21,757 nucleotides of DNA, from the NCBI GenBank assembly GCA_002392655.1, contig DGHK01000040.1, positions 1-21,757 on the forward strand, read 5' to 3'. The translations under genes were made by a program, and so were the position numbers. Below the pieces are notes generated by a model. That model had not been told where the DNA came from. It was given only the letters and a program-made list of their open reading frames with translations, and made no database searches. The number at the start of each line of letters is the position of its first letter. The stretch's first letter is position 1. Shown piece by piece: positions 16,430 to 21,757 of the stretch. The DNA comes from Lachnospiraceae bacterium UBA3850. Lineage in GTDB: Bacteria; Bacillota; Clostridia; Lachnospirales; Lachnospiraceae.

Positions 16430-17137
16430 TTACTTTGTGGCTCCACAAGTGGAGCACTTGTATTCTGCATCGTGGTGAACTGTTGTATAGACAGGTTTGT
16501 ATATTTCTTTTGTATATGCGTCACCACAACCACATACTGGACATCCTGTAGAAGTCATCACAGCGTCACAATCCATGCATCGATATTCATAACCTACATA
16601 TTCATCATGGTCGTATACCTGTTCGTCCCAAGCATCTTTAACGAGAACCCATGTGTGGGTGTGGGCTCCGTTAGATGTTGAACCGGAAGATGAAGTAATT
16701 TTTCCAGAAGCATCCACATAGTATCCGTCTACTAATTCATTAACAGCCATATATCCACTGGCTTTGAAATAATAACAGCTTCCGTCTATCCAGAGCCATG
16801 TGCTTACCGGATACCAGCCTGAAGCGTCTGTATACCACCATCCGGTGGAGTCACTAGCCCAATAGCCGCCGGAATAAGCTGTATTCCACGTTCCGTCTGA
16901 ATTCAGCCAGCAGCCGTCACGGTATTCTGAATAATCCATATATCCGCTACTCAGAAAATAATACCAGTAGCCGTCTATCTCTGTCCAACCGGATGCGTAG
17001 CTTCCATCTGAATACTCATACCACCAGCCTGAAGAGTCAGACTTCCACGATCCGCCGGCAGCAAAAGAATTTGAATTTGCTAATGATACTGTAATTAAAA
17101 GACATAAAGCTAAAACTACAGCGATTTTTCTTTTCAT
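16430..17137 (-). CDS. Array protein A: secreted wall-binding protein with Cys-rich tail
   Basis: 235 residues. The signal peptide MKRKIAVVLALCLLITVSLA is probably cut near FAAGGS. Residues about 30-145 are the shared two-module wall-binding region (GWWYEYSDGSY...IDGYWYYFLSSGYM and GWWYTDASGWYP...IDGSCYYFKASGYM). The tail (about 150-235) starts NGAHTHTWVLVKDAWDEQV and carries CMDC, CPVCGC and CSTCG. Its paired cysteines and histidines suggest a metal-binding or disulfide-linked module. It shares the start and end of this tail with protein B, while the middle differs. GGAGG lies 9 nt before the ATG. The function of the tail is unknown. Confidence 0.85.
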   Translation of the reverse strand: MKRKIAVVLALCLLITVSLANSNSFAAGGSWKSDSSGWWYEYSDGSYASGWTEIDGYWYYFLSSGYMDYSEYRDGCWLNSDGTWNTAYSGGYWASDSTGWWYTDASGWYPVSTWLWIDGSCYYFKASGYMAVNELVDGYYVDASGKITSSSGSTSNGAHTHTWVLVKDAWDEQVYDHDEYVGYEYRCMDCDAVMTSTGCPVCGCGDAYTKEIYKPVYTTVHHDAEYKCSTCGATK

Positions 17138-17181
17138 TATGGCGAACCTCCCGAATATTTATCGAATTCAATGCTAAATCA

Positions 17182-17210
17182 ATTATATATACATTAGTAT
17201 GCATATGCAA
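17182..17210 (-). promoter_or_regulatory. Promoter of array protein A
   Basis: -35 TTGCAT (17205-17210), a 17-nt spacer and -10 TATAAT (17182-17187), about 45 nt before the ATG. The same layout is found before B, C and D. The rest of the 216-nt gap up to the fic stop holds a 6-bp GGGACA/TGTCCC hairpin (17264-17280) without a clear T-tract. Confidence 0.6.
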
Positions 17211-17353
17211 TTAATAATGATAAGTAGAAGTAAAAGGGTTGTTCTTTTTTTTGTGTCAAGAATGGGACACACCATGTCCCATATAAATAACAGCCATTAT
17301 CCGCCTATGCCCGGCCATAAATGCCAAGCCGTGAATCGTGAAAATATTGCTTA

Positions 17354-18493
17354 TCACGTATCCTTTCGCAGGATATTCAGATACTCTTCATACGAGAATA
17401 CCCTGTTGCGTGACGCATTTGTTGTTTCCTTCAATATCCCTGCCTGAACTAATTTTCCCACAGCAGTTGATACCGTGTTATAGCTCACTTCAAGGTCAGA
17501 TGCCGTTCTTTTTATGTCAATGATGGGATACTGCTCTATATAATCGAAGACTCTTCTTATGTTATCATTCTTTCTTGCGGTAACAGGAAGTCTTTCAATA
17601 TTCCCCTCATGGAGTGCTGACAGCTTTTCGACCGTAGCCAGGGAATCCTTTGCTGCCGCCGATACCGCTTCAAGGAAGAATCCAACCCACTGCTCATAAT
17701 TCCCGCTTCTTCTTACCTCTGAAATACGATCATAATATTCTATCTGATTCTTTTTCAGAAAGTAGGAAATATAAATAATAGGTTTGGAAATATATCCCTG
17801 TTCCATGAGATACAGCAATATCATCAAACGCCCGACTCTTCCGTTTCCATCAAGGAACGGATGGATTGTTTCAAACTGATAATGGATCAGCGCAATCCTA
17901 ATGAGAGGATCGTAATCATCCCCTTCGTTCATATATCTTTCCAAATCAGTCAGCGCAACATTCATATCCTCCACATTCGGCGGAATATATCTCGCTTCCT
18001 TAAGAGTACAGTTAGCGGCACCGATCCAGTTTTGTGATCTACGAAATTCGCCCGGATTCTTTTCCTGCCCTCTAACCCCTGCAAGAAGCTCTTGATGGAT
18101 TTCTCGTAAAAGCCTGTTGCATAAGGGCAGCTCATCCAGTCTGCCAATCGCATATGTACAGGCTCGCACATAATTGATGACATCTCCTACATCAAGATTT
18201 GTATTTCCGTCAACATTAGGATCAAGAACATCATCCAGCGTACATTGTGTACCTTCTATCTGTGAAGAAATAAGTGCTTCTTTTCTTACATACATGGAAA
18301 TGAAAAGCTCTACATTCGGTATGAGCTTTGCTGCCGTATCGAGTCTTACTAGATTCCTGTTTGCTTCCACCAGTTTCTTTACTATATCGCTGTTTATATT
18401 AAGCTCCGGATTCGGCGGCAACGGCGAAGGCTTAAAAGACTGATATGTCGCTTCACCGCTCAGATTTGTTACCAATTCACCTGATCTACCCAT
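17354..18493 (-). CDS. Class II Fic domain protein with C-terminal winged helix
   Basis: 379 residues. The N-terminal Fic_N-type region holds the inhibitory motif SSQIEG (76-81; S/T-x-x-x-E-G/N), whose Glu80 is expected to block ATP. The Fic core has the complete active-site motif HPFLDGNGRVGR (211-222), with His211 as the catalytic base. Residues about 310-375 form a winged helix (IKRTASDLEVSYNTVSTAVGKLVQAGIL). The layout is that of the self-inhibited SoFic type, which transfers AMP to proteins. The winged helix suggests DNA binding and perhaps autoregulation. No antitoxin gene is next to it, as expected when inhibition is built in. GGAGG lies 5 nt before the ATG. It interrupts the array of wall-binding paralogues and is probably an unrelated insertion or a local regulator. 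Confidence 0.92.
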   Translation of the reverse strand: MGRSGELVTNLSGEATYQSFKPSPLPPNPELNINSDIVKKLVEANRNLVRLDTAAKLIPNVELFISMYVRKEALISSQIEGTQCTLDDVLDPNVDGNTNLDVGDVINYVRACTYAIGRLDELPLCNRLLREIHQELLAGVRGQEKNPGEFRRSQNWIGAANCTLKEARYIPPNVEDMNVALTDLERYMNEGDDYDPLIRIALIHYQFETIHPFLDGNGRVGRLMILLYLMEQGYISKPIIYISYFLKKNQIEYYDRISEVRRSGNYEQWVGFFLEAVSAAAKDSLATVEKLSALHEGNIERLPVTARKNDNIRRVFDYIEQYPIIDIKRTASDLEVSYNTVSTAVGKLVQAGILKETTNASRNRVFSYEEYLNILRKDT

Positions 18494-18505
18494 AGGAACC
18501 TCCTT

Positions 18506-18554
18506 CTTTTTGAAATAACAATTCTATAATATGTCTCTTATTTCAAAAAGTAAA
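18506..18554 (-). promoter_or_regulatory. Fic gene promoter with perfect 13-nt inverted repeats
   Basis: -35 TTTACT (18549-18554), a 17-nt spacer and -10 TATTAT (18526-18531). The 13-mer CTTTTTGAAATAA (18506-18518) and its exact reverse complement (18538-18550) flank the -10; one arm overlaps the spacer and -35. A second copy of ATGTCTCTTATTTCAAA (18531-18547, one mismatch) lies 52 nt further upstream at 18583-18599, about five helix turns away. This is a strong operator layout. Confidence 0.65.
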
Positions 18555-18630
18555 GCATTAATTGAAATATAGGCGTAGTTTCATGTCTTTTATTTCAAAT
18601 TCGTATGTTTCTGCGTAGCCAACTAAGCAA

Positions 18631-18676
18631 ATGAATTACCAACGTCCATCACTTGTTATGGGCGTTGGTAATTCAT
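18631..18676. repeat. 46-nt near-perfect hairpin between fic promoter and array protein B
   Basis: ATGAATTACCAACG (18631-18644) is repeated inverted at 18663-18676. The stem extends inwards to about 19 bp with one G-T pair and an 8-nt loop. No T-tract follows on either strand, so it is not a classic terminator. It may still end transcription of B, or be the remnant of a small inverted-repeat element. Confidence 0.7.
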
Positions 18677-18682
18677 ATCCCC

Positions 18683-18733
18683 AAGGGGTTCAGTTCGGTA
18701 AGGGGTTCACATGGACAAGCGGTTCAGTCCATG
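18683..18733. repeat. Three 17-nt repeats abutting the stop of protein B
   Basis: Second copy of the array seen after protein A: units at 18683-18699, 18700-18716 and 18717-18733, with the same variable parts (GTTCGGT, CATGGAC, GTCCATG) and a few base changes. It again ends exactly at the stop codon. Confidence 0.8.
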
Positions 18734-19453
18734 TTACTTTGTGGCTCCACAAGTGGAGCACTTGTATTCTGCGTCATGATGAACTGTATCATAACCGACA
18801 AGTTCGTCAACCATTTTTGCTGTACAGTCCCAACAACCACAAGTAGGACATGCGCCAGCCAATACACCAACAGGACCAAAATCATATCCACAATCACAGC
18901 ATATTCTGTGCTGTACGCTTTTATATTTAGGAACTTGTTCATCCCAAGCGTCTTTTACAAGAACCCATGTGTGGGTGTGGGCTCCGTTAGATGTTGAGCC
19001 GGAAGATGCGCTCATTTTTCCGGAGGCATCTACATAGTAACCATTTATTGTTTCATTAACAGCCATATATCCACTGGCTTTGAAAAAATAACAGCTTCCA
19101 TCTATCCAGAGCCATGTATTTACCGGATACCAGCCTGAAGCGTCTGTATACCACCATCCGGTGGAGTCACTAGCCCAATAGCCGCCGGAATAAGCTGTAT
19201 TCCATGTTCCGTCCGCATTCAGCCAGCAGCCGTCACGGTATTCTGAATAGTCCATATATCCGCTGCCGGTAAAGAAATACCAATAACCATCTATCTCTGT
19301 CCAGCCGGATGCGTAGCTTCCATCTGAATACTCATACCACCAACCGTTTGAATTAGATTTCCACGATCCGCTGGCAGCAAAAGAATTTGAATTTGTGAAT
19401 GATACTGTAATTAAAAGGCATAAAGCTAGAACTACAGCGATTTTTCTTTTCAC
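18734..19453 (-). CDS. Array protein B: secreted wall-binding protein with Cys-rich tail
   Basis: 239 residues from a GTG start at 19453, chosen because GGAGG lies 9 nt upstream and the product then begins with the same MKRKIAVVLALC signal as its paralogues. A longer in-frame ATG at 19528 would overlap the promoter. The two-module wall-binding region is nearly identical to A. The tail shares NGAHTHTWVLVKDAWDEQV and the ending VHHDAEYKCSTCGATK with A, but the middle differs (CCDCGYDFGP, CPTCGCWDC), giving more cysteine pairs. This is a mosaic relationship to A rather than simple drift. Confidence 0.83.
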   Translation of the reverse strand: MKRKIAVVLALCLLITVSFTNSNSFAASGSWKSNSNGWWYEYSDGSYASGWTEIDGYWYFFTGSGYMDYSEYRDGCWLNADGTWNTAYSGGYWASDSTGWWYTDASGWYPVNTWLWIDGSCYFFKASGYMAVNETINGYYVDASGKMSASSGSTSNGAHTHTWVLVKDAWDEQVPKYKSVQHRICCDCGYDFGPVGVLAGACPTCGCWDCTAKMVDELVGYDTVHHDAEYKCSTCGATK

Positions 19454-19650
19454 TATTTTGAACCTCCAGTAAGCGATTTTTGAATATATCATTAAGTTAA
19501 TTATATAAACATTTATAGGCAGTTGCAATTATATAAAACATAAACAGATTAAACCATTTGATCTATTCTTTCAATATCTTCCACTTTGTTAACTAGCAAA
19601 TAAGACTTTCATCATATACGGCGTTCCACAATTATATATATTAGAAATAT
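19454..19650. repeat. Intergenic block duplicated upstream of B and C (copy 1)
   Basis: About 190 nt upstream of B is nearly identical to 20338-20530 upstream of C, including promoter, leader and the far-upstream part. It shows that gene plus intergenic region was duplicated as a unit. Confidence 0.8.
19500..19528 (-). promoter_or_regulatory. Promoter of array protein B
   Basis: -35 TTGCAA (19523-19528), a 17-nt spacer and -10 TATAAT (19500-19505), about 47 nt before the GTG. Confidence 0.6.
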
Positions 19651-19666
19651 TAGAAATTCATTCCAT

Positions 19667-19697
19667 AATAAAAAGCCCATATTTCTATAGGCTTTCT
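19667..19697 (-). terminator. Terminator of array protein C
   Basis: AAAGCCTATA/TATGGGCTTT-type stem with a 4-nt loop, followed on the minus strand by a T-run. It sits just after the C stop and is homologous to the D terminator. Confidence 0.8.
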
Positions 19698-19704
19698 AAA
19701 TAAA

Positions 19705-20337
19705 TTATCTATCCCATACCCAGATTTTTTCATATGAATATCCATCAAATCCATTTTCAAAAGCATAATCATCAACAGCAGATGGACTCGGGAAATCAAT
19801 ACCATTAAATCTATAAACATAATGGCCATAATTAGTATTACCTTCTTTTCTTTCACCATGGTCTTCAGTAGCTTCTGTAGTTTGAGTAGAATCTACTCTT
19901 GCTCCTGAGGCATCTACATAGTATCCATCTATTGTTTCATCAACTGCCATATATCCACTGGCTTTAAAATAATAACAGCTTCCGTCTATCCAGAGCCATG
20001 TATTTACCGGATACCAGCCTGATGCATCTGTATACCACCATCCGGTGGAGTCACTTGCCCAGTAACCTCCGGAATACGCTGTATTCCACGTTCCGTCTGC
20101 ATTCAGCCAGCAGCCGTCACGGTATTCTGAATAGTCCATATATCCGCTACCTGTAAAGTAATACCAATATCCGTCTATCTCTGTCCAGCCCATAGCATAG
20201 CTTCCATCTGAATACTCATACCACCAGCCTGAAGAGTCAGACTTCCACGATCCGCCGGCAGCAAAAGAATTTGAATTTGCTAATGAAACTGTAATCAAAA
20301 GACATAAAGCTAAAACTACAGCGATTTTTCTTTTCAT
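19705..20337 (-). CDS. Array protein C: secreted wall-binding protein with a distinct tail
   Basis: 210 residues, ATG at 20337 with GGAGG 9 nt upstream. Signal peptide and two-module wall-binding region are as in A. After ASGARVDSTQTTEATEDHGERKEG comes a tail of about 45 residues (YGHYVYRFNGIDFPSPSAVDDYAFENGFDGYSYEKIWVWD) without cysteines. It is rich in aromatic and acidic residues, quite unlike the tails of A, B and D, and I do not recognise it. It has its own promoter and terminator, so it is a monocistronic unit. Confidence 0.83.
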   Translation of the reverse strand: MKRKIAVVLALCLLITVSLANSNSFAAGGSWKSDSSGWWYEYSDGSYAMGWTEIDGYWYYFTGSGYMDYSEYRDGCWLNADGTWNTAYSGGYWASDSTGWWYTDASGWYPVNTWLWIDGSCYYFKASGYMAVDETIDGYYVDASGARVDSTQTTEATEDHGERKEGNTNYGHYVYRFNGIDFPSPSAVDDYAFENGFDGYSYEKIWVWDR

Positions 20338-20530
20338 TATGTCGAACCTCCAGTAAGTGATTTTGAATATATCATTAAGTCAATTATATAAACATTTATA
20401 GGCAGTTGCAATTATATAAAACATAAACAGATTAAACCATTTGATCTATTCTTTCAATATCTTCTGCTTTGTTAACTAGCAAATAAGACTTTCATCATAT
20501 ACAACGTTCCACCATTATATATATTAGAAA
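20338..20530. repeat. Intergenic block duplicated upstream of B and C (copy 2)
   Basis: Near-identical partner of 19454-19650. Differences are scattered single bases, so the duplication is recent or maintained by gene conversion. The gap otherwise holds the C promoter and the D terminator. Confidence 0.8.
20383..20411 (-). promoter_or_regulatory. Promoter of array protein C
   Basis: -35 TTGCAA (20406-20411), a 17-nt spacer and -10 TATAAT (20383-20388), about 46 nt before the ATG; same as for B. Confidence 0.6.
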
Positions 20531-20539
20531 TTTTTTCCA

Positions 20540-20571
20540 TAATAAAAAGCCTATATTTCTATAGGCTTTTT
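20540..20571 (-). terminator. Terminator of array protein D
   Basis: A perfect 12-bp stem, AAAAAGCCTATA (20560-20571 read on the minus strand) with TATAGGCTTTTT (20544-20555), a 4-nt loop and a T-rich end, 10 nt after the D stop. Confidence 0.9.
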
Positions 20572-20580
20572 ATAAATATA

Positions 20581-21159
20581 TTAACTTCCACCTGGATGTC
20601 CATACTTAGCAAAATGACTATAAGGTACATATGTGTTACATTTTTCACACCAACAATCTGCTGGTTCTTCAGTTGCTGGAGCTTCTGTACTAGGTTCTGG
20701 TGCAGGAGCTTCTGTTGACATTTCACCCGAGGAATTAACATAGTAACCATCAATCCACTCATTAACAGCCAAATACCCACTAGCCTTAAAGTAATAACAG
20801 CTTCCATCTATCCAAAGCCATGTATTTACAGGATACCAGCCTGAAGCGTCTGTATACCACCAACCCTTTGAATCAGATGCCCAATGGCCACCTGAATAAG
20901 CTGTATTCCATGTTCCATCTGCATTCAACCAGCAGCCATCTCTGTATTCCGAATAATCCATATATCCGCTGCCTGTAAAGTAATACCAATAGCCGTCTAT
21001 TTCCGTCCAGCCCATAGCATAGCTTCCATCTGAATACTCATACCACCAGCCTGAAGAGTCAGACTTCCACGATCCGCTGGCAGCAAAAGAATTTGAATTT
21101 GCTAATGAAACTGTAATCAAAAGACATAAAGCTAAAACTACAGCGATTTTTCTTTTCAT
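20581..21159 (-). CDS. Array protein D: secreted wall-binding protein with Pro/Thr/Glu linker and Cys tail
   Basis: 192 residues from the ATG at 21159 (GGAGG 9 nt upstream; same MKRKIAVVLALC signal as A-C). A longer in-frame ATG at 21195 has no ribosome binding site and is rejected. The two-module wall-binding region matches its paralogues. The tail has a Pro/Thr/Glu-rich spacer (STEAPAPEPSTEAPATEEP), then a short CWCEKC module ending YGHPGGS. The spacer resembles those that carry a domain away from the wall. It is the first array gene after the rRNA/tRNA terminator. Confidence 0.84.
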   Translation of the reverse strand: MKRKIAVVLALCLLITVSLANSNSFAASGSWKSDSSGWWYEYSDGSYAMGWTEIDGYWYYFTGSGYMDYSEYRDGCWLNADGTWNTAYSGGHWASDSKGWWYTDASGWYPVNTWLWIDGSCYYFKASGYLAVNEWIDGYYVNSSGEMSTEAPAPEPSTEAPATEEPADCWCEKCNTYVPYSHFAKYGHPGGS

Positions 21160-21205
21160 TATGTTGAACCTCCAGTAAGTGATTATTAAATTCAACGCTA
21201 AATCA

Positions 21206-21234
21206 ATTATATATACTATTTAGAACAACAGCAA
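21206..21234 (-). promoter_or_regulatory. Promoter of array protein D
   Basis: -35 TTGCTG (21229-21234), a 17-nt spacer and -10 TATAAT (21206-21211). The upstream sequence resembles that of A more than those of B and C. Confidence 0.55.
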
Positions 21235-21263
21235 TTACAAAGCATATAAAAAATATGTATATG

Positions 21264-21303
21264 CAAAAAAACAGCCACATGCTTTGCATGTAACTGTTTT
21301 TTT
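21264..21303 (-). terminator. Terminator of the rRNA/tRNA-Trp transcript
   Basis: AAAAAAACAG and CTGTTTTTTT arms (21265-21274 and 21294-21303) with an inner ACATGC-TTT-GCATGT stem. On the minus strand it begins right after the tRNA 3' end and closes with a long T-run. Confidence 0.9.
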
Positions 21304-21304
21304 A

Positions 21305-21375
21305 CAGGGGGTAAGGGAATCGAACCCCTTCCAAAGGTTTTGGAGACCCCTATCATACCGGTAGACCAACCCCCT
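21305..21375 (-). tRNA. tRNA-Trp (anticodon CCA)
   Basis: Acceptor arms AGGGGGT (21369-21375) and ACCCCCT pair perfectly. The T-arm has the loop TTCGATT. The anticodon loop is CTCCAAA, giving CCA (Trp). The discriminator base is G and the terminal CCA is not encoded. The D-arm is short and weakly paired. It lies about 100 nt after the 23S rRNA and is probably transcribed with it. Confidence 0.9.
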
Positions 21376-21475
21376 AGGAAATACTTTTCCAGTTGTATTC
21401 TTCACATAAATGAATTGTACCTTCAAAACTTCATACAGTTTATATCTATCAAACGTATCTTCTTCCTAAAACTTT

Positions 21476-21757
<282 letters not shown>

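Noticed and set aside
17264..17280. Terminator for the fic gene at the GGGACA/TGTCCC hairpin
   Set aside because: The stem has only 6 bp and no T-tract follows on the minus strand, so it is noted only as a weak hairpin.
17354..18493. Toxin-antitoxin pair built on Fic/Doc
   Set aside because: No partner antitoxin gene is next to it, and the inhibitory motif is inside the same protein.
19454..19528. 75-nt N-terminal extension of array protein B
   Set aside because: It runs through the promoter, lacks a ribosome binding site and would bury the signal peptide. The GTG at 19453 aligns with the ATG of the paralogues.
19530..19640. Short conserved frame upstream of B and C ending KVEDIERIDQMV / KAEDIERIDQMV
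   Set aside because: It has no ribosome binding site, and its conservation is explained by the recent duplication of the whole intergenic block.

Overview
The window looks like chromosome of a low-GC Gram-positive anaerobe, most likely a Lachnospiraceae (Clostridia). The reasons are a V-type ATPase operon, a transketolase split into two genes, strong GGAGG-type ribosome binding sites, and a large family of secreted proteins with aromatic cell-wall-binding repeats. The genus cannot be fixed by reading alone. Nearly every gene is on the minus strand. The only confident plus-strand gene is a small Cro/C1-type regulator at about 11.6 kb.

Right to left, which is the direction of transcription: the 3' end of a 23S rRNA, a tRNA-Trp(CCA) and a terminator, with no 5S gene between them. 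Next comes an array of four paralogous secreted proteins (D, C, B, A; about 16.4-21.2 kb) that share a signal peptide and a two-module wall-binding region but carry different C-terminal tails. A class II Fic protein gene with its own operator-like promoter is embedded between B and A. After A comes a tiny transcription unit encoding a 22-residue peptide. It is followed by a wall-binding-repeat protein and a 1076-residue fusion of a GH5 glucanase to a cellulose-synthase-type GT2. Beyond the divergent HTH gene lies a two-gene operon: a CHAP-domain wall hydrolase with wall-binding repeats, and a fifth array-type protein.

The left half is more housekeeping in character. A three-gene unit encodes a metallophosphoesterase, a membrane-anchored lysozyme-like protein, and a lipoprotein in which a permuted substrate-binding domain is fused to an amino-acid-type permease. 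Then come the two transketolase halves (tktA/tktB-like) with a clear terminator, and the promoter and first genes of a V-type ATPase operon (stalk subunit G/H, then subunit I, cut by the window edge).

The most interesting part is 8.2-21.2 kb, a surface locus. It combines a hydrolase-synthase fusion likely to make a beta-glucan, a CHAP wall hydrolase, six wall-binding proteins with interchangeable tails, a candidate small peptide gene, a Fic enzyme and a local regulator. That these act together is inference from position. Their families, the duplications and the palindromic sites are visible in the sequence.
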